A DNA stretch of 64,000 bases from Goleter apudmare HA4340-LM2 (GTDB taxonomy: Bacteria > Cyanobacteriota > Cyanobacteriia > Cyanobacteriales > Nostocaceae): contig JAHHHF010000096.1 of the NCBI GenBank assembly GCA_019359495.1, forward strand, positions 1 to 64,000, read 5' to 3'. The position numbers and the translations under genes are program-made. Position 1 is the stretch's first letter, and each line of letters starts with the position of its first letter. Below the pieces are notes generated by a model, which was given only the letters and a program-made list of their open reading frames with translations, made no database searches and had not been told where the DNA came from. Shown here piece by piece: positions 8,643-16,972 of this stretch.

Positions 8643-8832
8643 ATCCAGAAGCTGCCATGTTGTGCTTGTTGTAGATAGCTTTTACTCACAGTCGAGTATA
8701 CGGCTGTTGTTACCAATGCAAGACAGGGGCAAGTAAGTTCAGGATATGGGTTACCTTGCTCGCCAAAAACTCACAGATAGTAACATGGCAGAGAGTTTAG
8801 GTTTTGCCATCAGGCTGTATGGCATGGGTTTT
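8643..8832 (+). ncRNA. Candidate structured RNA (6S-like shape) upstream of mnmA
   Basis: This spacer holds a 10-base segment CTGCCATGTT (8652-8661) that pairs perfectly with AACATGGCAG (8782-8791) across about 120 nt. That would close a long rod near both ends of the transcript. A second hairpin TGCCAT/ATGGCA (8805-8824) followed by TGGGTTTT could end it. An extended -10 box precedes it. Total size of about 190 nt and terminal pairing resemble 6S RNA, but the central bubble could not be confirmed. It could equally be a long mnmA leader. No protein frame fits. Confidence 0.35.
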
Positions 8833-8876
8833 AATCCTTGTCGGGAGCAGCCACTAGCCTAGCAAAATTTAGGGAT

Positions 8877-9926
8877 ATGAAAAAAGTCGTTGTTGGTCTT
8901 TCTGGTGGTGTCGATAGTTCCACTGCTGCTGCTATTCTGCACCATCAGGGTTATGAAGTTATTGGTTTGACCCTTTGGCTGATGAAAGGCAAAGGCCAAT
9001 GCTGCTCTGAAGGGATGATCGACGCGGCTAGTATCTGCGAACAATTGGGCATTCCTCATCAGGTGGTAGATATACGGGATGTCTTTCAAACAAATATTGT
9101 TGATTATTTAGTGTCTGGTTATAGTGCAGGGATCACGCCTTTGCCTTGTTCACAGTGCAATAAAACTGTGAAATTTGGGCCAATGGTGCAATATGCTCGT
9201 GAACAACTAGGGTGCGATCGCATTGCTACGGGTCATTATGCCCAAATTAACTATGACGCAGCTACTGGACGTTACCAGTTATTCAGGGCAGTTGATCGTA
9301 ATAAAGACCAATCATATTTTCTCTACGACTTGTCTCAAGATTTACTAGCGGCTACCCTATTTCCCCTAGGACAACTGCAAAAATCTGATACCCGCCGCAT
9401 CGCTGCTGAGTATGGACTAGCAACGGCCGATAAGCCAGAAAGCCAAGACTTGTGCTTGGTAGAAAGTAATGGCTCCATGCGGGCATTTCTCGATCAGTAT
9501 CTCGCCCCCAAACCAGGCGATATTGTAGACACAAGCGGCAAAGTATTGGGGCAACATGATGGTGTCCATCACTACACAATTGGACAACGTAAAGGCTTGG
9601 GGATTGCGGCTCCTGAGCCGTTATATGTGATTGCCTTGGATGCAATTAATAATAAAGTGGTCGTAGGCGATCGCACAAAAGCCACGGAAGCAGAATGTAG
9701 TGTAAATCGTGTCAATTGGGTTTCTATTGCCGAACCTACTACCCCTATCCGTGCAAAAGTGCAAATTCGCTACCGTTCAACCCCTGAACCAGTGACCGTA
9801 ATTCCTCTAGAAAATTCCCGTGTTCGTTTGGTGTTTGATCAACCCCAATTCAGTATTACTCCGGGACAAGCTGCTGTCTGGTATGACGGAGAAAAAGTAT
9901 TGGGTGGTGGGATTATTGAACAGTAA
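8877..9926 (+). CDS. mnmA: tRNA-specific 2-thiouridylase MnmA
   Basis: About 349 residues. MnmA activates U34 of tRNAs for Lys, Glu and Gln with ATP and inserts sulfur. The PP-loop is at the start ([12 protein letters not shown]). The two catalytic cysteines are visible in [13 protein letters not shown] and [15 protein letters not shown] and DQSYFLYDL are also family signatures. I chose the ATG at 8877 ([11 protein letters not shown]) because it matches the family start; the frame remains open to a TTG at 8838. The gene follows a structured spacer and has no close partner. Confidence 0.97.
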   Translation: MKKVVVGLSGGVDSSTAAAILHHQGYEVIGLTLWLMKGKGQCCSEGMIDAASICEQLGIPHQVVDIRDVFQTNIVDYLVSGYSAGITPLPCSQCNKTVKFGPMVQYAREQLGCDRIATGHYAQINYDAATGRYQLFRAVDRNKDQSYFLYDLSQDLLAATLFPLGQLQKSDTRRIAAEYGLATADKPESQDLCLVESNGSMRAFLDQYLAPKPGDIVDTSGKVLGQHDGVHHYTIGQRKGLGIAAPEPLYVIALDAINNKVVVGDRTKATEAECSVNRVNWVSIAEPTTPIRAKVQIRYRSTPEPVTVIPLENSRVRLVFDQPQFSITPGQAAVWYDGEKVLGGGIIEQ

Positions 9927-10134
9927 TAGTGATGTTTGTTACCAAACTCCGCTACTACTTCAGAAAGAAGGGCTTTAAAGAGATTGTAAATTATCAAATT
10001 TAATCCTGTAAAGCTCCTTTACAGACCTAGACAGAGTAAATCAGAATAATAACTTAGTCGTAGGAAAACCTTCCTGAATTGAGTTAGTTACAGCTGTCAT
10101 AGGTAAAAGTCATGAGTAGAGGAGAAGTAACGCG

Positions 10135-11202
10135 ATGAGGGATTCTTATCTGTTGGCAGCAAGCTTGTTAACAGGATTGGCAATACCAGTATCGGCTATT
10201 CCACAACTGTCGATGCTTCTGTCTACAGATTCTAACTTCCAATGGGATGCACAACAAGGTTCGCAGCCAACACCAGATGAAAGAAATATCCCTAGTGTGG
10301 ATATTTCTTTACCAGAATTCAGTAACCAAGCTTTGCAACCTCTAGGGAATTCGTACCCAACATTAGACAAAAAAATTATTCCCAGCCTGGACATCTCCGT
10401 ACCATCATTCAGCAACCAGGAATTACCCCAACCTCAAGAATCATCATTTAACCCCAATTTTCCCAGAGTTAGCCGCACAGTCACATCTGGTAGTCAACTC
10501 TACCAACAAAGATTAGCAGCTCTGAAAACTGGTCAGATTTCTCAACGCTTAGATAAAGGTAGCTTGCAATCATTGTGGGAGTCCGGTAAGAAACAGCAAC
10601 TAACTTATGAGGACTGGAAAAGTTTATTAGCATTAGAAGCCAAAGCGATCGCTCAAGGTCAAGGCGCAAATCGTCTTAACATCTTAGTGGGTGATTCTTT
10701 AAGCTTGTGGTTTCCCCAAGACAAACTGCCTGCTGGCAAATTGTGGTTAAATCAGGGCATCTCTGGCGATACCTCCGGTGGCATTTTAAAAAGATTACCA
10801 GCATTTTCCAATACTCGACCAGATGTGATTTACGTCATGGCAGGGATTAACGACTTGCGAAAAGGCCTGAGTGATGAGGTCATCTTGCGTAATCATCGCC
10901 TGATTATGCGCCACTTACGACAAACTCACCCCAAAGCACAGATTATTGTCCAATCAATTTTGCCTACTCGCCTCGATAAAATTCCCAATACACGTGTTCG
11001 TAACCTCAACACGCAACTGGCCCGGATTGCCAAACAAGAAAAAGCTAATTATCTCAATATATATAGTTGGTTCACAGACTTTGAGGGCAATTTGCGTTTT
11101 GATTTGACTACGGATGGGTTACATTTATCACCAGATGGTTATGATGTTTGGCGTGCAGTTATACAGCAGATAGAATTCAAGCTTACTCAACGCGATCATT
11201 GA
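10135..11202 (+). CDS. Exported SGNH/GDSL-family hydrolase
   Basis: A 355-residue protein with an N-terminal hydrophobic segment (about 5-22, signal peptide or anchor). A Pro/Ser-rich stalk holds two copies of a PS(V/L)DIS(L/V)P-FSNQ unit (about 53-66 and 83-96). A C-terminal SGNH hydrolase domain (about 180-350) follows. Catalytic blocks are ILVGDSLSLWF (Ser188), NQGISGDTSGG (Gly), MAGINDLRKG (Asn) and TDGLHLSPDGYDVW (Asp and His). The family contains esterases, lipases and peptidoglycan or polysaccharide O-deacetylases. The envelope location suggests cell-wall or exopolysaccharide ester removal, which is inference. ATG is preceded by GAGGAGAAGTAACGCG. Confidence 0.88.
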   Translation: MRDSYLLAASLLTGLAIPVSAIPQLSMLLSTDSNFQWDAQQGSQPTPDERNIPSVDISLPEFSNQALQPLGNSYPTLDKKIIPSLDISVPSFSNQELPQPQESSFNPNFPRVSRTVTSGSQLYQQRLAALKTGQISQRLDKGSLQSLWESGKKQQLTYEDWKSLLALEAKAIAQGQGANRLNILVGDSLSLWFPQDKLPAGKLWLNQGISGDTSGGILKRLPAFSNTRPDVIYVMAGINDLRKGLSDEVILRNHRLIMRHLRQTHPKAQIIVQSILPTRLDKIPNTRVRNLNTQLARIAKQEKANYLNIYSWFTDFEGNLRFDLTTDGLHLSPDGYDVWRAVIQQIEFKLTQRDH

Positions 11203-11222
11203 GTCGCCACAATTTTAAACTT

Positions 11223-11585
11223 ATGGATGTCACTGATAGCGATGCGATCGCCATCCGTTATGTAACTGAACACCAACTGACAGCTTTTCTGAAGGACGAT
11301 CAGATAAGTGCCTTTGCCTGCGCTAGTCCGGGAATTCAAGAACAGTTTCGCACCCCGGAAAATTTTATGCAGATGGTGAAGTTGAGCTACCCAGCTGTGT
11401 ACCGTCCTCGTTCTGTATTATTTGAGAATCTCACAACTATTCAGGGAATTATTACTCAACCAGTATTACTACTAGGGCCTGATGGAGTTCCCGTAAGAGC
11501 TTTATATTTAATGGAAAAACAGCTTGATACTACCTGGCGGATCAATGGCTGCTTTGTAGTGCCAGTGGAGGCAGAGATTATATAA
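11223..11585 (+). CDS. DUF4864-like protein
   Basis: A 120-residue protein if started at ATG 11223 (MDVTDSDAIA). The frame is open to 11148, but that would overlap the hydrolase gene. The sequence matches the DUF4864 pattern: an opening helix with VTEHQLTAFLKDD, an F-(x)-MVKLSYPAVYRP segment, and a C-terminal strand WRINGCFVV. DUF4864 has a cystatin/NTF2-like fold with no established function. It lies 20 bp after the SGNH hydrolase stop on the same strand and may be cotranscribed with it. Confidence 0.75.
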   Translation: MDVTDSDAIAIRYVTEHQLTAFLKDDQISAFACASPGIQEQFRTPENFMQMVKLSYPAVYRPRSVLFENLTTIQGIITQPVLLLGPDGVPVRALYLMEKQLDTTWRINGCFVVPVEAEII

Positions 11586-11916
11586 ATTAAGGCATGGGTA
11601 ATAAATAGGCAATAGTAATTTACCAATAACCCTTGCTCGGCTTTGCTGATTGATGCGATCAACTATACCTCACGCAGAAGACATTTGTGTGGGCGGCTTT
11701 GCAGGCTTGTAGATGCCTTTGTCCTCTACTCTTAAGAGAACACTTACCTACGGGAAGAGCTTTACTGTAAACAACTTGTCTTTATCCTGGTAGTTTTCTA
11801 GAAATTTTCATCCAACTATAACAAACAGCTATATGTTATCTAATATACCCTTGAGTAAAGAAAAAAACCAGTACAATATACATCGCTTTTAGCAGGAAAA
11901 CACAATCAAAAAACAC
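11586..11916. other. Intergenic spacer, no gene seen
   Basis: 330 bp. I see an imperfect inverted repeat GGGTAAT...AATAACCC near 11596-11632 and a palindrome CTCTTAAGAG near 11731-11740, but no ORF, tRNA or clear promoter for the FkbM-like gene. Confidence 0.4.
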
Positions 11917-12702
11917 ATGTTTTTACTCAGGGAATACGTGGGTCACGTCTTGATTGGTACACCTTTGGAACGCCCTACTCGTGTACTGCGAGATTTAACA
12001 GGGATATGGCAGCAATTGTCACATCCTGAACTCAAGGAGCTATATGTAGAGTCATGGCGAATGGAACAGGTGATCAGACAAGCAGTGAAAGATCCCATGA
12101 ATTGTATTGATGTTGGCTCTCACCTTGGTAGCATGATCAGCATCATGAAGCAAATGTCGCCAAATGGAAAACATATTGCTGTAGAACCTATTCCTTACAA
12201 AGCCAATTGGTTGAAGCGAAGATACCCAGAAGTAGAAGTTTTGCAAATTGCCCTGAGCGATCAAGAGGGCGAAGGAGAATTCTTTTTCCAAGACGATATG
12301 TCTGCGCGTGGGGGATTGCTTCCACATGCTTCAAATAAAAAAGAAGCCAAGCGTATCAAAGTCAAATCTATGCGAATTGATGACATAGTGCCACAAAATC
12401 GCCCCATAGGCTTCATGAAAGTTGTTGCCGTGGGGGCAGAATTAGCAATACTTCGTGGTAGTGAACAAGTGATTCAGCGCGATCATCCGATCATATTATT
12501 TGATTGCATCTTGATGGAATTGGAGAATTTTGGGGTTGATCCCAAAGACTTTTATGACTTTCTAGTGCAAAAGCATTCTTACTCGGTGTTTCTGCTCAAA
12601 GACTGGCTCGTTAATAAAGAACCGATTTCATTTGAAGTTTTTGAAAAAGCAATGCAGTACCCATTCCAAGCCTATAGATTTGTTGCTGCTTACAACGGGT
12701 AA
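11917..12702 (+). CDS. FkbM-type methyltransferase-like protein, hallmark acidic residues changed
   Basis: A 261-residue protein with the FkbM methyltransferase fold: the SAM-binding strand NCIDVGSHLGSMISI, then HIAVEPIPYKANWLKRRYP and ALSDQEGEGEFF. The signature usually reading (F)-(I/M)-K-I-D-V-E-G-A-E is FMKVVAVGAE here, so the conserved Asp and Glu are V170 and V172. The rest (GAELAILRGSE, ILFDCILMELEN) is well kept and the frame is intact. FkbM enzymes O-methylate sugars or lipids. This copy may be altered in activity or be a binding protein. No glycosyltransferase genes lie nearby. Confidence 0.8.
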   Translation: MFLLREYVGHVLIGTPLERPTRVLRDLTGIWQQLSHPELKELYVESWRMEQVIRQAVKDPMNCIDVGSHLGSMISIMKQMSPNGKHIAVEPIPYKANWLKRRYPEVEVLQIALSDQEGEGEFFFQDDMSARGGLLPHASNKKEAKRIKVKSMRIDDIVPQNRPIGFMKVVAVGAELAILRGSEQVIQRDHPIILFDCILMELENFGVDPKDFYDFLVQKHSYSVFLLKDWLVNKEPISFEVFEKAMQYPFQAYRFVAAYNG

Positions 12703-12759
12703 AATTGTCAATTACAAAAACATTAGGTTTATTGAGTATTGCTGAATAGAGAAAATGAA

Positions 12760-13590
12760 TTATGCTTTAACATCCAAATGTTCTCGGCTTAAAACTTGAT
12801 TTAACTTACCGCTACGATAACCTTCTAAATCTAGGGTGACGTAGATAAAGCCAAATTCTTGAAAAGCTGCAACTATTTGTTGTAAATCTGTCATCAAGAC
12901 AAACTCTTTGATTTGTGCTGGTGGTAATTCTATGCGTGCTGTCTCACCTTCAGAACGCACGCGTAAGTTCTGTAAACCCAGCTTTCGCAAGTAAATTTCT
13001 GCTCTCCCAACTCGCTGTAACTTGGCGATCGTTATCTCTTCTCCGTAGGGAAAGCGGGAACTTAAACAAGGTTGAGCAGGTTTATCCCACCAAGGTAAAC
13101 CGAGTTGTTGTGATAGTTGGCGGACTTCCAATTTAGTGACACCAACTTCTGCTAAAGGCGATCGCGCACCTCTTTCTTTAGCTGCCTGAATTCCTGGGCG
13201 ATAATCGTGTAAATCATCAGCATTCACCCCATCCACTACATAGGGATAACCCAATTCTCTAGCCAAAGGTTTCAGAGTGTCGTGCAATTCACTTTTACAG
13301 AAATAGCAGCGATTGATAGGGTTGGCAGTGTAATTGGGATTGTCCATTTCGTGCGTCTGGACAATTTTATGGGTAATGCCAATAGTTGCTGCTTGTATTT
13401 TCGCATCTTCCAGTTCTTCTGGCAGCAGCGAGGGAGAAACAGCTGTTACAGCTAAAGCGCGATCGCCCAATACATCATAAGCAATCTTAGCAACTAAAGT
13501 ACTATCAACACCCCCAGAGTAGGCAATTAACGCCTGCTCCATTTCTTTAAACAAAGCTTCTAGTTGCTCAAGTTTCGCTGTCAGCATCAT
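12760..13590 (-). CDS. larE: LarE-type ATP-dependent sacrificial sulfur transferase
   Basis: A 276-residue PP-loop protein with SGGVDS at 25-30, CYFCKSEL at about 95-102 and PCLSSRFPYGE at about 174-184. In LarE of lactobacilli the Cys of PCxSSR donates its sulfur to make the nickel-pincer nucleotide cofactor of lactate racemase. That Cys (C175) is present here, so the sacrificial chemistry is plausible. No larB, larC or lactate racemase lies nearby, so the target enzyme may be elsewhere or different. Start could be the first or second Met of MMLTAK. Confidence 0.88.
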   Translation of the reverse strand: MMLTAKLEQLEALFKEMEQALIAYSGGVDSTLVAKIAYDVLGDRALAVTAVSPSLLPEELEDAKIQAATIGITHKIVQTHEMDNPNYTANPINRCYFCKSELHDTLKPLARELGYPYVVDGVNADDLHDYRPGIQAAKERGARSPLAEVGVTKLEVRQLSQQLGLPWWDKPAQPCLSSRFPYGEEITIAKLQRVGRAEIYLRKLGLQNLRVRSEGETARIELPPAQIKEFVLMTDLQQIVAAFQEFGFIYVTLDLEGYRSGKLNQVLSREHLDVKA

Positions 13591-13639
13591 TCTCTAATTC
13601 CTGCCAAAATCCCATAGCACCCGACAGATACTATTGTAG

Positions 13640-13819
13640 TCATTTATTGTTAATAGGACTTACAGCCAGTTCCCATCTTGTGAAATACAGTTGACAAATC
13701 TCTCTATCTTTATTCCAAAATTGGGTAAGGGTATACTTCACTCCGGGGTATTTTTTAACCCATTTAAATGGGTTTAAGCTTGCAGCCGGAAATTGATTCC
13801 ACGGCTCTTGTGTTGCCAT
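13640..13819 (-). CDS. Small hypothetical protein
   Basis: 59 residues from ATG at 13819 (MATQEPWNQFPAAS); the frame is also open to 13852. It is rich in Trp, Phe and Lys (FKWVKKYPGVKYTLTQFW) with no signal peptide. I do not recognise a family. It lies between larE and the TonB-like gene on the same strand. No clear ribosome-binding site, so it could be spurious. Confidence 0.4.
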   Translation of the reverse strand: MATQEPWNQFPAASLNPFKWVKKYPGVKYTLTQFWNKDREICQLYFTRWELAVSPINNK

Positions 13820-13891
13820 GAACGAAAGAGGATGAATAATCCCATATATCATTCATCCTGCTTAATTTTTAGCTACCATCGCTAAATGATT

Positions 13892-15514
13892 TTATTTTTC
13901 TTGTTGAGAGCTTTCTTTTTTTTCCCTCAACTGCCGTAGTTGCTGTATTAGCTGATTGTTCGGTTCTACAACAGTTACAGGTGCATTTTTGTTGTCATCA
14001 CCTACCAATGACGGCTTTTCTGTAGCAGATGGGATGGCTAGAGGCTGCTTCTGACTCCCCACTGGATTGGGCAATGGTTTTTCCGTGGCAGATGGGATAA
14101 CTAGAGGCTGCTTCTGACTCCCCACTGGATTGGGCAATGGTTTTTCCGTGGCAGATGGGATAACTAGAGGCTGCTTCTGATTCACCACCGGATTGGGCAA
14201 TGGTTTTTCCGTGGCAGATGGGATAACTAGAGGCTGCTTCTGACTCCCCACCGGATTGGGCAATGGTTTTTCCGTAGCTGTCGGTATCGGTAAAACAGGC
14301 TGCTTCTGATTCACCACCGGATTGGGCAATGGTTTTTCCGTGGCTGCTGGTGTAGTTACAGGCTCTTGAGTAGCTCCAGCATTTTTACTGCCATTGTTTT
14401 GGAACTCTAGGCTAAATGGATAATAGCTGGTTTTACTATGACCTTTGGGCGGATTAGCAACGAAATATTCCCTAGCTTTTAGGAGCAGATCACGAGACAC
14501 TGATTTGTCTTGGAACTTAATTTCTAAAACTTTGCCATCGGGATCTATTACTAATCCACCTAATACTGTACCTGCTAGTCCTGGTTTATCTGTAGGAACT
14601 GTATCACGGATAACAGCTTTCTCTTCAGCATTCGGGTATTCCTGCCGGACTGCTTTTCTGAGGTCTTCGTAGGAATTGACTTGTGCGATCGCTTGTTGTG
14701 TGATGTTGACAGGCAATTGATTTGGTGTCTTGGCTACAGACTCCTGCTGCCATTGCGGTAAACTTTCCCCTGCAAAAGATAAGCGATCGCCAACTTGTGG
14801 AGTTTTGCCAATCTGAGCTACTAGCTCTTCATTTTGCGGCGCTGTCGATGTATTGTTTCCAGGTTCAGTTGTTTGCGGGGTAGTATTTCCTTCTATTGCA
14901 GAGGGGTTAGCCGCCGAGTAATTCGGTAGCCCATCAGGTAATTTCGCCCCTGGCAATGTCGGCAGTTTGTCTACAGGTAAAGGCTTGGCTTCCCCTAATT
15001 TTATGTCTGTGTTGTTAAAAGGCGGTACTGATGGGGAGAATTTTTTATTGGCATTAAAACCAGACGTATCAAATCTAAAATCTCCCCGAGGAATTATCTG
15101 CAAAGACTGTCCTTGGGGTAAGGAAGAAACACGATATTGATCAACAGACGTGGGGATAGGTGGCAATATCAGTTGGCTAGAATCAGGCGGTGGTGGTAGT
15201 GGCGGTAAGTCCGTTCCCTGACTACCCAGATAAAAAGGAGGAACTGGGGCCGGCTGGGGAAATTGTGATTCTATGGGTAGTTGTTGTTGAGATGCGTTTG
15301 GAGTTTGTGGCAAGCGACTTTGGTCAGCTTGACTTAATTCCATCACTCCCACAGCTTTTGTCGATGCTGATTCTTTGGTTTTGTTAGAGTCTACGGGCAT
15401 CAATGGCACAATCAACGCAATAGCACTGTGGATGCCAAGAGAGGCCATAGCTGCTATCCCAGTTGGCTGGCCTAAGATTTCTGGTATGTTTTTCAACAGG
15501 GAGACGTAAGACAT
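13892..15514 (-). CDS. TonB-like energy-transducer protein with C-terminal tandem repeats
   Basis: 540 residues: an N-terminal membrane segment (about 18-40, GIAAMASLGIHSAIALIVPL), a long Pro/Gln-rich periplasmic region, and a TonB-C-like module at about 285-375 (YEDLRKAVRQEYPNAEEK, GGLVIDPDGKVLEIKF). A tail of five near-identical 21-22 residue units (ATEKPLPNPV-x-x-QKQP-x-x-IPS) and a partial sixth follows. TonB proteins pass proton-motive force from ExbB/ExbD to outer-membrane receptors; no exbBD lie nearby. The repeat tail after the TonB-C-like module is unusual because that module is normally C-terminal. Confidence 0.7.
   Translation of the reverse strand: MSYVSLLKNIPEILGQPTGIAAMASLGIHSAIALIVPLMPVDSNKTKESASTKAVGVMELSQADQSRLPQTPNASQQQLPIESQFPQPAPVPPFYLGSQGTDLPPLPPPPDSSQLILPPIPTSVDQYRVSSLPQGQSLQIIPRGDFRFDTSGFNANKKFSPSVPPFNNTDIKLGEAKPLPVDKLPTLPGAKLPDGLPNYSAANPSAIEGNTTPQTTEPGNNTSTAPQNEELVAQIGKTPQVGDRLSFAGESLPQWQQESVAKTPNQLPVNITQQAIAQVNSYEDLRKAVRQEYPNAEEKAVIRDTVPTDKPGLAGTVLGGLVIDPDGKVLEIKFQDKSVSRDLLLKAREYFVANPPKGHSKTSYYPFSLEFQNNGSKNAGATQEPVTTPAATEKPLPNPVVNQKQPVLPIPTATEKPLPNPVGSQKQPLVIPSATEKPLPNPVVNQKQPLVIPSATEKPLPNPVGSQKQPLVIPSATEKPLPNPVGSQKQPLAIPSATEKPSLVGDDNKNAPVTVVEPNNQLIQQLRQLREKKESSQQEK
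14021..14346 (-). repeat. Coding tandem repeat, about 63 bp x 5
   Basis: Five copies of a 63-66 bp unit, four of them nearly identical at the base level, encode the repeated ATEKPLPNPV units in the TonB-like protein. Near identity of neighbouring copies points to recent expansion by slippage or recombination. Confidence 0.9.
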
Positions 15515-16050
15515 AGCTGTTATCGTTCACTCGGCTCGGTTGCAATTGAGTAGCAATATGTTTTTTCTGGCTACTATGACAAGAGATGCTTCCCTTTCAA
15601 AAATAATAGCTTCCTCTACCAGACTCAAAACGGCAAAATAGCCATTTTTTCCAGTTTTTACTTTTTTAATGACGCGGCACTACACTCTAAAGTTGTAATC
15701 AATGACTAAAATTTTGAAAAAATTCATACTTTTAGTCACTTATGAATTGCTAAATTCATCCTAAAACTCATGGTAGTTGCAAGTTTGAGCGATCACGTCG
15801 GTCTGAATACATAGAAGTATCTGATCAAGTTACTTGCTTTACTAACCATTTTGCAGTTACTTACATGTAGTTAGGTTGAATGTCAAGCGTGATATTACAA
15901 GTAACTAAGCCCATTTTATCCTAGCATGTCGGTTTCTTATCAAAACACTGCCAATTTTTTGTCTGGAACTGTGCTCAACCCCTTTCCCCGACGCAGCATC
16001 TGACTCCTAGCGTCTGCTCAACCCTATATTTCTCGCAGCCTACATCCCAA
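15515..16050. other. Intergenic spacer, no gene seen
   Basis: 536 bp of mostly A+T-rich DNA upstream of the TonB-like gene (its promoter should be here) and before the hydrolase remnant. No ORF, tRNA or clear hairpin with a T tract was seen. Confidence 0.4.
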
Positions 16051-16248
16051 ATGCCCTTACCTACAGTGATTTTGCCTGGATATTTAGAAAGTGCGATCGC
16101 TTACCGTCAATTAGAGCAGTCTTTGCAAGAGTTAGGGTTTCCCGCAATTACAGTCCCACTGCGAAAGCGTGACTGTTTCCCTACTCTGGCTGGCAGACCC
16201 GTAACGTCACCAGAAATTTTGCCAAATTGGATACAGTATTTAGCTTAA
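16051..16248 (+). pseudogene. 5' remnant of an alpha/beta hydrolase (lipase-like) gene
   Basis: The 65-residue frame begins MPLPTVILPGYLESAIAY, the usual N-terminus of a cyanobacterial alpha/beta-hydrolase (the LPG-(Y/F)-x-(E/A)-S opening strand and lid). It continues through an RKRDCFPTLAGRPVT segment, then diverges and stops. The nucleophile-elbow GHSAGG and the Asp/His of the triad are all missing, since the family is normally well over 200 residues. The break lies about 90 bp before the cytochrome-b6-like gene, so an insertion or deletion at that point probably removed the rest. Confidence 0.65.
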
Positions 16249-16336
16249 GCTCAAGAAATATAGTATATCTTAATATTTCTTAGTTAAGATTGTAATATAA
16301 CTACAATTTTTTAAATTAAGGAAAGAGAGGCCAGCC

Positions 16337-16972
16337 ATGCAAAGCACCCAGTTAGATCGGATTTTGCGGCGACTAGCAACGATATTATCAGTCGTGATCC
16401 TGACTCTGTGCCTAATGAATGTCACCACTGGAGTTCTGTTGTCGTTTTATTACGCACCAACAGCAGGTGGTGCTTTTAGGTCATTGCAAATGATTAGTAC
16501 AGAAGTACCCTACGGTTGGTTGTTCCACACTGCCCACGATCTTGCAGGTAATGCTGTAATTGCGATCGCTCTGATGCAAATTGTGGTGATGTTCTTAGGT
16601 CGGCAGTTTCGTCAGAGTTGGCTGACCGCCTGGATTAGCGGCATTTTGTTCACCTTAAGTGCCATCGGGCTAGATTGGACAGAGATGATTCTCGGTTGGG
16701 ATCAAAAAGGGTACTGGCGGTTTAACATTGAGTTAGGCACTATCGAAGCGATTCCTTTCATCGGTTCGCAACTGAGAGATATCCTCACTGGCGGTGGTGC
16801 AATTAGCACGATCACAGTGGAACACCTCTACGCCATACACAATTACATTATTGCTGTCGCTGCCATCATCCTTGCCTGCGTACATTTGTCGGCTCTAATA
16901 TGGCAAGAACAAGAAATGTACGCAAAAGCTTCAGATACTCAACCACCAGGAGCTTCACTAGCAGAAAGTTGA
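16337..16972 (+). CDS. Cytochrome-b6-like membrane protein with incomplete haem ligands
   Basis: 211 residues aligned by eye with the four-helix N-terminal half of cytochrome b (PetB). Landmarks are SFYYAPT, EVPYGWLFHTAH, GWDQKGYW and EAIPFIGSQLRDILTGG. Of the four haem-ligating histidines, those equivalent to PetB H86, H187 and H202 are present (H67, H168, H183), but the H100 position is Q81. The PetB Cys35 that binds haem c is L24, with a Cys one residue later. Thus one haem b pair is complete and the other is not. There is no petD or petC nearby. It is not the core b6f subunit; a role in another electron-transfer complex is inference. The 3' end overlaps the convergent antiporter gene by 34 bp. 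Confidence 0.75.
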   Translation: MQSTQLDRILRRLATILSVVILTLCLMNVTTGVLLSFYYAPTAGGAFRSLQMISTEVPYGWLFHTAHDLAGNAVIAIALMQIVVMFLGRQFRQSWLTAWISGILFTLSAIGLDWTEMILGWDQKGYWRFNIELGTIEAIPFIGSQLRDILTGGGAISTITVEHLYAIHNYIIAVAAIILACVHLSALIWQEQEMYAKASDTQPPGASLAES

